Assembly (NCBI RefSeq): GCF_910588715.1
Contig: NZ_CAJURG010000003.1
Span: forward strand, 248,001-312,000
DNA length: 64,000 nt
Reading direction: 5' to 3'
Origin: an uncultured Clostridium sp.
GTDB lineage: Bacteria; Bacillota; Clostridia; Clostridiales; Clostridiaceae
The translations under genes and the position numbers were made by a program. The notes below the pieces were generated by a model. It was given only the letters and a program-made list of their open reading frames with translations, was not told where the DNA came from and did not search any database. The first letter of the stretch is position 1. Every line of letters begins with the position of its first letter. This document shows, one piece after another, positions 16,719 through 25,458 of the stretch.

Positions 16719-19010
16719 TTAATCCACTATTTTTACATTATTTTCTCCAAAAATATTTTTTAATTCAAAAACAATATCTGTGTTTAAATCTACCCATATT
16801 TCCCTTGGCACTCTATAACTTTTTCTATCATTTGAAGTAAATATATAAATTGCAGAATCACCTTTATATTCATTTGCAATCTGTATTAATTTAGGTTTCA
16901 TTTCTTTAGCCTTTTGCAAATCATCAACTCTTATATATAACTTATTGCTATTTATCTTTTCTAATGGCTCAATGCTTTCACAAATAAGCTTTGGTTCCTC
17001 ATCTTCTTTTATATTAACTCTTCCTTTAATAATAACCATTGAATCTAAGTTTATTAAATTTCTTACTTTGTCTAATGTCTTAGGAAAAACTACTACTTCA
17101 ATGACCCCTGTTAAATCTTCTAACTTTAAAAATGCCATTATTGAATTATTTCTAGTTACTTTTTGGTTTACTTCTGCTAATATCCCACCAATTATTACTC
17201 TTTGATTATCTTGAATTAAATTTTCATCCTCATTTAATCCATCCATAATACTTTCATAAGATTGGAATATCTTTTCTATTGTAGTTGAAGTCATCATTTT
17301 TAAACTTTTTTCATACTCATCTAAAGGATGACCTGATATATAAAGTCCAGTCATTTCTTTTTCCATTGATAATAAGTTATTTTTTGAAAATTCATTTATA
17401 TCTGGATATTTTATTTCTGGTACTTTTATTTCTTCATCTGAAAGATTAAAAAGATTAAGTTGACCATCTATATTTCTTTTTTTATCGTAAAAAACACTTT
17501 CCATTAATTTTTCATAAACATTTAAAAGCTTTGACCTAAATGTTTTAAATTCATCAAATGCCCCTGCTTTTATTAAGCTTTCTACTGCTCTTTTGTTTAT
17601 TGTTGATAATTCAATTTTATTTATAAAATCAATTAATGACTCAAACCTTCCTTTGCTTTCTCTAGCACTAACTATTCCTTCAACAACATTCAATCCAACA
17701 TTTTTTATTGCTGCTAAACCAAATCTTATACTATTTCCTTTAACAGTAAACTTTGAGTAACTTTCATTTATATTAGGCGGTAAAACCTGTATACCTAATC
17801 CTTCTGCAAATTTAATATAGTGTGCTACTTTTTCACTTATTCCCATAACAGAGTTTACCATAGCTGCTATGGTTTCTACTGGATAGTAATGCATTAAATA
17901 TGCTGTTTGATAGCCTATTACTGCATAGGCTGCTGCATGAGATTTATTAAAAGCATACGAAGCAAAATCCATCATCTGATCGAAAATTTCATTTGCTGCT
18001 TTTTCGCTTATACCATTTCTCAAACAGCCTGGCACTTCTACATTGCCACTTTCATCTACTATTCCATATATAAAGTTTTTTCTCTCTTGTTCCATAACGC
18101 TATGCTTTTTCTTTGACATAGCTCTTCTAACCATATCACTTCTACCTAAAGAGTATCCCCCTAGATCTCTAACTATTTGCATAACTTGCTCTTGATACAC
18201 CATTACTCCATAAGTAACATCTAATATACTTTCAAGCTCTGGTGTTTCATAATGTACACTATCTTTATTTCTCTTTCCTTCTATATATCTTGGAATTTCT
18301 GCCATTGGACCTGGTCTATATAACGATATTCCGGCTATAATATCTTCTAAACAATCTGGCTTAAGTTCTTTCATAAATGATGTCATTCCAGGAGATTCTA
18401 GTTGAAATACACCTGCTGTTTTTCCTTCACCAATCATGTTATAAACATTTTTATCTTCAAAATCTATTTTATCTAAATCAAGGTCTATATTTCTATTTTC
18501 CTTAATCATCTTAACAGCCTCACTCATAACTGTTAAAGTTCTTAATCCAAGGAAATCCATTTTTAATAGACCAAGTTCTTCTAATGTTGTCATATCAAAT
18601 TGAGTTACTATCATATCTTCATTTTTTTGAAGTGGTACATACTCAACTAATGGTTTTGATGCAATAACTACACCAGCGGCATGGGTTGATGAATGCCTTG
18701 GTAAACCTTCTAATGTTTTACTAACATCTATTAATGTCTTTACCCTATCTTCACTATCATATGCTAATTTAAGCTCTGGATTTAGTTCTAACGCCTTTTC
18801 TATGGTTATCCCAAGCATCGTAGGAATCATTTTAGCTATTCTATCAACTTCTGCATATGAATAATTCATAGCTCTTCCTACGTCTCTCAAGCACAATCTT
18901 GCTGCCATAGTACCAAATGTAATTATTTGCGATACATTTTTAGCTCCATATTTCTCAACAACATAATCAATTACTTCCTGTCTTCTTTCATAACAAAAAT
19001 CAGAATCTAT
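16719..19010 (-). CDS. dnaE: DNA polymerase III subunit alpha (DnaE), exon 2
   Basis: The C-terminal 763 codons of the replicative polymerase. They begin at 19010 with IDSDFCYERRQEVIDYVVEK and run through the palm and fingers (MAARLCLRDVGRAM, RPGPMAEIP, YQEQVMQI, NKSHAAAYAVIGYQTAYLMHYY), the helix-hairpin-helix region (AIKNVGLNVVEGI), an OB fold near residues 575-680 of this part (IIGGILAEVNQKVTRNN to VVVFPKTLDKV), and a short C-terminal domain. An ATG at 18908 could be mistaken for a start, but the frame is continuous DnaE from 19010. Joined to exon 1 it gives 1184 aa, the expected family length. The second catalytic Asp (D423) is the second residue of this exon. Confidence 0.93.
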   Translation of the reverse strand: MDSDFCYERRQEVIDYVVEKYGAKNVSQIITFGTMAARLCLRDVGRAMNYSYAEVDRIAKMIPTMLGITIEKALELNPELKLAYDSEDRVKTLIDVSKTLEGLPRHSSTHAAGVVIASKPLVEYVPLQKNEDMIVTQFDMTTLEELGLLKMDFLGLRTLTVMSEAVKMIKENRNIDLDLDKIDFEDKNVYNMIGEGKTAGVFQLESPGMTSFMKELKPDCLEDIIAGISLYRPGPMAEIPRYIEGKRNKDSVHYETPELESILDVTYGVMVYQEQVMQIVRDLGGYSLGRSDMVRRAMSKKKHSVMEQERKNFIYGIVDESGNVEVPGCLRNGISEKAANEIFDQMMDFASYAFNKSHAAAYAVIGYQTAYLMHYYPVETIAAMVNSVMGISEKVAHYIKFAEGLGIQVLPPNINESYSKFTVKGNSIRFGLAAIKNVGLNVVEGIVSARESKGRFESLIDFINKIELSTINKRAVESLIKAGAFDEFKTFRSKLLNVYEKLMESVFYDKKRNIDGQLNLFNLSDEEIKVPEIKYPDINEFSKNNLLSMEKEMTGLYISGHPLDEYEKSLKMMTSTTIEKIFQSYESIMDGLNEDENLIQDNQRVIIGGILAEVNQKVTRNNSIMAFLKLEDLTGVIEVVVFPKTLDKVRNLINLDSMVIIKGRVNIKEDEEPKLICESIEPLEKINSNKLYIRVDDLQKAKEMKPKLIQIANEYKGDSAIYIFTSNDRKSYRVPREIWVDLNTDIVFELKNIFGENNVKIVD

Positions 19011-19473
19011 CTATTACTACCCTCTCTTTCGAGATACTTAAACACTACTTTAGTAGTGGGTATAGACTATATCTTCACCCACCGACCTTTATACGGTTTG
19101 GGCTGCCCCACTTCGCTACCATTTATAATGAAACTCAACTCATTTCAGTCACTGAGTAAGTTTAATTTACCAAATTAAGATTTGGAATTTCACTTAAAGA
19201 TAGCTACGTCCCTTTGGACTAGTCGTTGAACGTTTCCCTATTCAGGACTTCGCTGCTTATTACCCAATATATTAATTTTTTAGCATTCACGCCTAAGTCT
19301 ATTTCATCTTTACGTTGTAGCATTAATATCTCTAAGGGCTTTCAAGCAATTCGAGGCTCTTTAAGCACATTATTTCTAATATACACGACTATTAAATTTA
19401 AAGCGTATTATTTTAACGATTTATACTTTTAGTATTTTCTATCTAAAAAAATATTACAACAAACTTATTTATA
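19011..19473 (-). ncRNA. Group I intron (self-splicing ribozyme) in dnaE, no ORF
   Basis: A 463-nt insertion on the minus strand shows the conserved group I core in order: P element AATTGCTTGAAA (19351-19340), Q element AATAAGCAGC (about 19261-19252), R element GTTCAACGACTA (about 19232-19221), and S element AAGATATAGTC (19075-19065). P4 (UUGC/GCAG) and P7 (GACUA/UAGUC) can form. Exon 1 ends in U and the intron ends in G, the group I rule. The exon end CAGAU pairs with GUUUG in the intron 5' region (P1), with a U-G wobble at the splice site. The long R-to-S distance suggests subgroup IA. No homing endonuclease ORF is inside. Confidence 0.92.
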
Positions 19474-20736
19474 ATCTGGCATACTTACTCTTTCAGGATT
19501 TAAAAATCTCTCGAACAGTAAGTTATATTTTATTGGGTTTATTTTTGTTATTCCAAGAGTATATGCAACAATTGAACCTGCTGCCGAACCCCTTCCTGGT
19601 CCAGTTGGTATTCCATTATCATTTGAATACTTAATAAAATCCCAAGTAATGAGGAAGTAATCAACATATCCCATTTGATTAATTACATCAAGCTCATAAC
19701 TTAATCTATCAACATATTCCCTTGCCTCTTCATTATCTTCTGCAAAGCTTTTTATATCTTGAACATTAATTAACTTATTTCTAAATTCCTCAAACACATC
19801 ATATCTTTCTACAAGTCCTTCAAAACATACTTCCTCAAGATAATCAAAATGTGTTTTATATCCTTGTGGAACTGGGAAATTAGGTAATTTAGAAACATGG
19901 AACTCATAATCAAAATTACATTCCTCCGCAATTTTTAATGTATTTTCTAATGCTTCAGGAATATAAGAGAACATATCCCACATTTCTTGAGGGGATTTTA
20001 AATAAAACTCATCCGAAGGATATCTTCTTCTATTTTTATCCTCTAAAGTTTTTCCAGTTTGAATACACATTAAAATATCATGTGCTTTTGAATCCTCTTT
20101 ATTAATATAATGAACATCATTAGTTGCAACTAATGGAATTCCAGTTTCTTTAGATAACTTAATATTATATTCTATAACTTTTCTTTGTTCTTCCATTCCA
20201 TGATCTTGAATTTCTAAATAAAATCCATCATTAAATATATCCTTATAGATTAATGCAACTTCTTTTGCCTTTTCATAATTTTCCCTTAATAAATTTTTTT
20301 GTACTTCTCCACCAAGACAAGCACTTAATGCAATTAATCCCTCGCTATGTTTTTTTAAAAAATCATGGTCAACTCTTGGCTTATAGTAAAATCCATCAAT
20401 AGATGCTGCTGATACTATTTCCATTAAATTTTCATAACCAACTTCATTTTTTACTAACAAAACTAAATGATTAGTACTATTATCCTTATCATTAATTTTA
20501 ATATTCATAGACTTACTTGCAACATATACTTCGCAACCAAGTATAGGTTTAATGCCTTGTGCTATAGCTTCTTTGTAAAATGCAACACATCCATACATAA
20601 CCCCATGGTCTGTTATAGCTATACTTTCCATTCCAAGTTCTTTTGCTTTATTAATAACTTTTTTAATTTTTGCAGAACTATCAAGTAAACTATATTCAGT
20701 ATGTAAGTGGAGATGGCAAAACTTTTTGTTTTCCAT
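19474..20736 (-). CDS. dnaE: DNA polymerase III subunit alpha (DnaE), exon 1
   Basis: The first 421 codons of the replicative DNA polymerase. The N-terminal PHP domain starts HLHLHTEYSLLD and continues with AITDHGVMYG, CEVYVASK and LSACLGGE. The start of the polymerase domain follows with GPGRGSAAGSIVAYTLGI, which binds the incoming nucleotide phosphates, and LLFERFLNPERVSMPD. The last residue, D421, is the first of the two catalytic metal-binding aspartates (PDxDxDF). Unspliced, the frame would add only YK before a stop. GAGGAGGTG precedes ATG 20736. Splicing out 19011-19473 restores MPD-IDSDFCYERR in phase 0. Confidence 0.94.
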
Positions 20737-20819
20737 TTAAAGCACCTCCTCATTATAATTATTTACACAAAATTTTAAACTAACATATAAACAATAACAA
20801 TATTGATTATATAACTTTA

Positions 20820-20846
20820 AAGTCTGCCTTAACAGCAGACTTTTTC
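20820..20846 (-). terminator. Terminator between whiA and dnaE
   Basis: Stem AAAGTCTGC / GCAGACTTT with a 7-nt loop. The best T run is on the plus strand; on the minus strand the tail is TTAAAGTTAT, so it is a moderate terminator. Confidence 0.6.
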
Positions 20847-20877
20847 TTAAAATATTATATTATAATTATTAAACAAA

Positions 20878-21828
20878 TTAATAATTTCCACTTCTAATTT
20901 CTTCAGCTATTTTTTCTATTTTTCTTAATCTATGATTTATTCCTGACTTACCAACCGGTGGATCTAACATTTCACCTAACTCTTTAAGAGATTCATCAGG
21001 ATAACTTAATCTAAGCTCTGCAACCTCTTGAAGGTTCTTAGGTAATCTTTTAAGTCCTATACTATTTTGTATAAGCTTTATACTTTCAACTTGTCTTACT
21101 GCTGCATTTACTGTTTTGCTTAAATTAGCTGTTTCACAATTAACAAGCCTATTTACATTGTTTCTCATTTCCTTCATTATTCTTATATTTTCAAGTTCAA
21201 GCAATGAAGTATGAGCCCCAACAATATTTAAAAGGTCAACTATTTGTTCACCCTCTTTTATATATATTATAAAACTATTTTTTCTTTGAATAACCTTTGA
21301 GTTTAATCCAAAAGAATTAATAAGCTTAGATAAATCTATTGCATATTCTTCACTATGAGTTACAAATTCTAAATGATATGTCTTTTCAGGATTAGTTACA
21401 CTTCCCCCACCAATAAAAGCTCCTCTTATATATGCTTTTTTATATTCTTCAGTCTTTACCATTTCAGGATCTATTTTGTAATCAATAGTTAGTACCCCAT
21501 CTATTTCCCTAAAAATACCTGTCTCTTGAAGTAAATCCCTAACCCCCATATCTTCTTCAATTAAAACCATATATATATTGTTTTTCTTTAAAGAATTACT
21601 TTTTTTAACCATTAATTTAGAATGTATATTAAAGTGTTCCTTTAGTATAGTGAATATATGCCTTGCTGAAGCTGGATTTTCTGTTGTAATTCTAAAGCTA
21701 AGACCTTTTCCACTAAATCCTATTGTTCCACTCCCTTTCATTATTGCCGAAAGCTCTGCTAATGCTTCCTCTTTAGATATATCTATATACCTACATATTT
21801 CTCCCTTTACTTTCGCTGAAAACGACAT
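20878..21828 (-). CDS. whiA: WhiA, DNA-binding regulator
   Basis: Conserved Gram-positive protein combining a LAGLIDADG-homing-endonuclease-like N-terminal fold, here lacking catalytic function, with a C-terminal helix-turn-helix. In the 316 aa I see AYIRGAFIGGGSV (about residues 130-142), HLEFVTHSEEYAIDLSKLI, then the C-terminal NLQEVAELRLSYPDESLKEL with VGKSGINHRLRKIEKIA. It influences cell division and, in streptomycetes, sporulation. It follows rapZ-yvcK in the usual Firmicutes order. A small hairpin separates it from yvcK, so it may have its own promoter. GGAGAA precedes ATG. Confidence 0.95.
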   Translation of the reverse strand: MSFSAKVKGEICRYIDISKEEALAELSAIMKGSGTIGFSGKGLSFRITTENPASARHIFTILKEHFNIHSKLMVKKSNSLKKNNIYMVLIEEDMGVRDLLQETGIFREIDGVLTIDYKIDPEMVKTEEYKKAYIRGAFIGGGSVTNPEKTYHLEFVTHSEEYAIDLSKLINSFGLNSKVIQRKNSFIIYIKEGEQIVDLLNIVGAHTSLLELENIRIMKEMRNNVNRLVNCETANLSKTVNAAVRQVESIKLIQNSIGLKRLPKNLQEVAELRLSYPDESLKELGEMLDPPVGKSGINHRLRKIEKIAEEIRSGNY

Positions 21829-21907
21829 AAATTATTCTCCTAACTAACTATAAATATATGCTTCATTATATCATAAACTGTTCCGTATGTGTCATAATAT
21901 AATATTG

Positions 21908-21943
21908 GAAAATAAAAGACCATATCAAAATTTAGATATAGTC
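21908..21943 (-). terminator. Terminator after yvcK
   Basis: Stem GACTATATC / GATATGGTC on the minus strand, 8-nt loop, tail TTTTATTTTCC. Confidence 0.6.
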
Positions 21944-21953
21944 TATAATAACT

Positions 21954-23279
21954 TTATTTTTTATTTTGTATCTTTTTTGATAAATACATATACTCTATAA
22001 TTTTCTTTTTATCATAAAGCAACTTTTTATCTAAAATAGTTGCCATTAAAACTTGAGCTAAATTTTCTGCATCATGCTTTACATATCCCTTTGATATTTT
22101 AACTAAGTCAGTCTCAATAACTTCTACATTTAATTTTTCTATATTTTCATAATCTAATTTTACTAATTTAGAGCCTTCCTTTGAATATCTTTCTTCTACA
22201 TCATCAGGAATTATCCCATTATTTGCAATAACATATTGAATACTATTTTTACCACAATACTTCATTAAAGTTTCAATATGGTCTGATACATGAAAGTTAT
22301 CAGTTTCACCTGGTTGAGTCATTACATTAGATATATATATTTTTATTGCATTACTCTTATTTATTGATTCAACTATATTTTCAACTAATAAATTAGGAAT
22401 TATGCTAGTGTAAAGACTTCCTGGACCCATAATAATAGCATCAGCTTCCTTAATAGCTATAAGCGCATCATTTAAAGGCTTGGCCTTCTTTGGATTAATT
22501 TTTAATTGCTTTATTTTACTTTTTTGATTTATAACTTCTTCTGGAATAATAGATTCACCATTTATTAAATTTCCATTTTCAAGCTCAGCTACAAGCTTTA
22601 TATCATCAAGTGTAACTGGTAATACTTTTCCTGTTACTGCAAGTACTGAACTCATTTTTTGTACTGCTTCTTCAAAATTACCACTTATTCCAGTCATTGC
22701 TGCTAAAAATAAATTACCAAAATTTTGTCCCTTCAATGAACCTTCTGTAAACCTATATTGAAGTAATTCTTCCATAATTGGTTCAGTATCTGCTAATGCT
22801 AAAATACAATTACGTATATCCCCAGGTGGAAGCATTCCAAGGTCAGCTCTAAGCTTACCTGAACCTCCCCCATCATCTGCTACAGTTACAATTGCAGTTA
22901 TATTATTTGTATATAACTTTAATCCCCTAAGCATTGTAGATAATCCAGTTCCCCCACCAATTACAACTACCTTAGGACCTCCTAATTTAACTCTTTCCTC
23001 ATCTACAAGTTGTTGTATGCTTTTATCATCTATCGTTATTTTAACCTTTTCAGAATTTATTAAAGTACTAAAAGATTTAATAAAGCCTGAAAATGCAAAA
23101 TACATAATTCCAATCCCAATTAAACTTAAAATAAAATATAAAATTTTTATAGAATCATTATAATTCTTATTTGAAAAAATCTCTACAATTCCTAATACCA
23201 ATATAACCATCCCAACAAAACCAGTAAATATCCATCTCTTCATTTTTACTCCTGGTTTCATTAAAAATTCCATTATCAT
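21954..23279 (-). CDS. yvcK: YvcK-type gluconeogenesis factor (UDP-GlcNAc-binding)
   Basis: The 441-aa protein carries two N-terminal membrane segments (about residues 15-35 and 45-65), then the Rossmann-like core starting VVVIGGGTGLSTMLRGLK with VTVADDGGGSGKLR, MLPPGDIRNCI and GPGSLYTSIIPNL. YvcK proteins bind UDP-GlcNAc and link carbon metabolism with cell-wall synthesis. The N-terminal membrane anchor is found in clostridial but not B. subtilis members. Its ATG overlaps the rapZ stop by 4 nt (ATGA), so the two are translationally coupled. Confidence 0.93.
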   Translation of the reverse strand: MIMEFLMKPGVKMKRWIFTGFVGMVILVLGIVEIFSNKNYNDSIKILYFILSLIGIGIMYFAFSGFIKSFSTLINSEKVKITIDDKSIQQLVDEERVKLGGPKVVVIGGGTGLSTMLRGLKLYTNNITAIVTVADDGGGSGKLRADLGMLPPGDIRNCILALADTEPIMEELLQYRFTEGSLKGQNFGNLFLAAMTGISGNFEEAVQKMSSVLAVTGKVLPVTLDDIKLVAELENGNLINGESIIPEEVINQKSKIKQLKINPKKAKPLNDALIAIKEADAIIMGPGSLYTSIIPNLLVENIVESINKSNAIKIYISNVMTQPGETDNFHVSDHIETLMKYCGKNSIQYVIANNGIIPDDVEERYSKEGSKLVKLDYENIEKLNVEVIETDLVKISKGYVKHDAENLAQVLMATILDKKLLYDKKKIIEYMYLSKKIQNKK

Positions 23280-24160
23280 AGTTTCTTATCCCCTTTATGA
23301 ACATCCTCTTTTATATCTCTATGCTCACTATACACATTATAATTTTTATTATATAAATTCTCATAAATTTCATTTGCTATTGCTACTGATCTGTGTCTTC
23401 CACCAGTACATCCTATTGAAATAATAAGCTGTCTTTTACCTTCCTTTTGATAATTAGGAATTAAAAACTCTAGCATATCGTTTATTTTTTCCAAAAATGA
23501 TTTAGTCTCATATTGCTTTAACACATAATCCTTAACTGGAGTATCTAAACCTGAAAATGGCTTTAATTCTGGTATATAAAATGGATTTGGTATAAATCTA
23601 ACATCAAACACCAAATCAGAATCTACTGGTATACCATACTTAAATCCAAAGCTTAATATCGTAATTGATAATTGCTTTTCAGGTAATGTTTCATCACCAA
23701 AATACTTATTCATCTCCTCTCTTAAATCACCAATTTTATACTTTGAAGTATCTATTATAATATCAGCCTTGTCTTTAACTTCTCTTAGTTTTTTTCTTTC
23801 TAGTGTTATTCCAGTTATAACTCTACCACCTCCTGATAATGGATGGCTTCTTCTTTTTTCTTTAAATCTTTTTACAAGAACTTCATCAGCTGCATCTAGG
23901 AATAATATCTCATACTTAAATTGTTCTTTTTCTAAATCCTTTAAACTTTGAAATAAATCATTAAAGAATATTCCACCTCTTATATCTATAACTAATGCGA
24001 CTTTATCTATTTTTCCATCACTTTGTTTGCAAGCTTCTGCAAACTTTGTTATTAATGTTGGTGGAAGATTATCTACACAAAAATATCCCATGTCTTCTAA
24101 GCTTTTTGTTGCTTCTGATTTACCTGCTCCTGATAATCCTGTAACTATAATAAATCTCAT
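23276..24160 (-). CDS. rapZ: RapZ/YvcJ nucleotide-binding protein
   Basis: P-loop protein of 294 aa with Walker A GLSGAGKS at residues 8-15, the Walker B-like region near LFLDAADEVLVKRFKE, and the C-terminal domain containing SFGFKYGIP, DVRFIPNPFY and the motif ISIGCTGGRHRSVAIA. In E. coli RapZ delivers a small RNA to RNase E to control GlmS; in Firmicutes YvcJ has GTPase/ATPase activity of less clear role. First gene of the rapZ-yvcK(-whiA) block. AGGAGG precedes the ATG. Confidence 0.94.
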   Translation of the reverse strand: MRFIIVTGLSGAGKSEATKSLEDMGYFCVDNLPPTLITKFAEACKQSDGKIDKVALVIDIRGGIFFNDLFQSLKDLEKEQFKYEILFLDAADEVLVKRFKEKRRSHPLSGGGRVITGITLERKKLREVKDKADIIIDTSKYKIGDLREEMNKYFGDETLPEKQLSITILSFGFKYGIPVDSDLVFDVRFIPNPFYIPELKPFSGLDTPVKDYVLKQYETKSFLEKINDMLEFLIPNYQKEGKRQLIISIGCTGGRHRSVAIANEIYENLYNKNYNVYSEHRDIKEDVHKGDKKL

Positions 24161-24349
24161 TATAATATACCTCCTAAAATCTTTGCTTTATATAATAAAT
24201 ATATTTTATTTTCATTTCAAATGTAAAAAGTAAATTCATAAAATTAAATTTTATAATTTTTTTCTAATTTGACATATTTTTATTATATCACATATAAGAA
24301 AACTTTAACTATGACAATATAAAGTTAAAAATTATTTAATTATAATTTA

Positions 24350-24402
24350 AAAACTAAAAAATGTACTTACATTAAAATATTTAATTTAACATAAGTACAT
24401 CT
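24350..24402 (-). terminator. Terminator after murB
   Basis: Stem ATGTACTTA / TAAGTACAT with a 22-nt loop and T-rich tail on the minus strand. The remaining sequence in the 24161-24464 gap is AT-rich and holds the rapZ promoter, which I cannot place precisely. Confidence 0.6.
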
Positions 24403-24464
24403 CTCTTTTATTATATAAAATTTTTATTAAAAATATATTCAAGGAATTACTTCCATAAATATCC

Positions 24465-25379
24465 TTACTCTTCACCTATTATTCTTACTTCTGTATGAAG
24501 ATCAACTCCAAATTGTTTTTTAACCTCATTTTGAATATGTTTTATTAAATCAGTAATATCCTTAGCTGTAGCATTTCCCTTATTAATTACAAATCCAGAA
24601 TGCTTTTCTGAAACTGCTGCTCCACCTATAGAATATCCCTTTAAACCTGCATCTTGAATTAATTTACCAGCAAAATAACCTGTTGGTCTCTTAAATGTAC
24701 TTCCAGCAGATGGATATTCAAGGGGTTGTTTAGATTCCCTTTTATTAGTTAAATCATCAACTAATTCTTTAATAGTCTTTACATGACCTTTTTCTAACTT
24801 AAATACAGCTGATAATACTGTATACCCTTTTTTCATAACTAAAGAAGACCTATATCCGAAATCTAACTCATCATTTGTAAGAGTTATTACATTACAATTT
24901 TCATCAATTACATCTGCACTTTCAATAACATGTGCAATTTCTCCATCATAAGCACCAGCATTCATAAATACTGCTCCACCAATAGTTCCTGGTATTCCAC
25001 ATGCAAATTCAAATCCAGTTAATGAATTTTCCATAGCCTTATCAGAAACTGCCTTTAACATTGCTCCACACTCAGCTTCAATTCTTTCATCATTTACAGA
25101 TATGTTATTAACAGCTTTTAAAGATATAACAACCCCTCTAAAGCCACCATCCCTAACTAATATGTTAGAACCATTTCCTATAACATATACTGGAATATTA
25201 TTTTCCTTACAAAGGCAAATACTCTTTTTTATTTGTTCTTTTGATTCTGGAATTAATAATATATCAGCAGGTCCTCCAACTTTAAAATTAACATAACTGC
25301 TTAAATTTTCATCAATCTTAACATTCTCTTCATTGTAAAATTCTCTAAATAGCCCTACAAATTTACCGTATTTGTTCAT
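24465..25379 (-). CDS. murB: UDP-N-acetylenolpyruvoylglucosamine reductase
   Basis: FAD enzyme that makes UDP-MurNAc for peptidoglycan. The 304-aa type II form shows YVNFKVGGPADIL, the FAD loop GNGSNILVRDGGFRG, GIPGTIGGAVFMNAGAYDGEI, catalytic Ser in YPSAGSTFKRP, AGLKGYSIGGA, and HSGFVINKGNATAKD. AAGGAG precedes ATG 25379. It lies 79 nt downstream of uvrC on the same strand and is probably cotranscribed with it; in many clostridia murB sits next to rapZ as here. Confidence 0.96.
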   Translation of the reverse strand: MNKYGKFVGLFREFYNEENVKIDENLSSYVNFKVGGPADILLIPESKEQIKKSICLCKENNIPVYVIGNGSNILVRDGGFRGVVISLKAVNNISVNDERIEAECGAMLKAVSDKAMENSLTGFEFACGIPGTIGGAVFMNAGAYDGEIAHVIESADVIDENCNVITLTNDELDFGYRSSLVMKKGYTVLSAVFKLEKGHVKTIKELVDDLTNKRESKQPLEYPSAGSTFKRPTGYFAGKLIQDAGLKGYSIGGAAVSEKHSGFVINKGNATAKDITDLIKHIQNEVKKQFGVDLHTEVRIIGEE

Positions 25380-25458
25380 GATAAGCTCCTTTAAAATATA
25401 AAATATTTACATTTCAATAGTATAAAGTATATTGTAAAATTAAACAAGTAATTTCCAA

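Noticed and set aside
19226..19432. Plus-strand ORF inside the intron as an endonuclease gene
   Set aside because: It is 68 codons long with no ribosome binding site and no homing endonuclease motif, and it overlaps the ribozyme core in antisense.
19011..19473. Intein or group II intron in dnaE
   Set aside because: The insertion has stop codons in the host frame and no intein splicing blocks, and no group II domain V or GUGYG start was seen.
16719..20736. dnaE as a broken pseudogene or two separate polymerase genes
   Set aside because: The interrupting 463 nt carries a full group I intron core, and removing it at the predicted splice sites restores the exact reading frame and catalytic motif.
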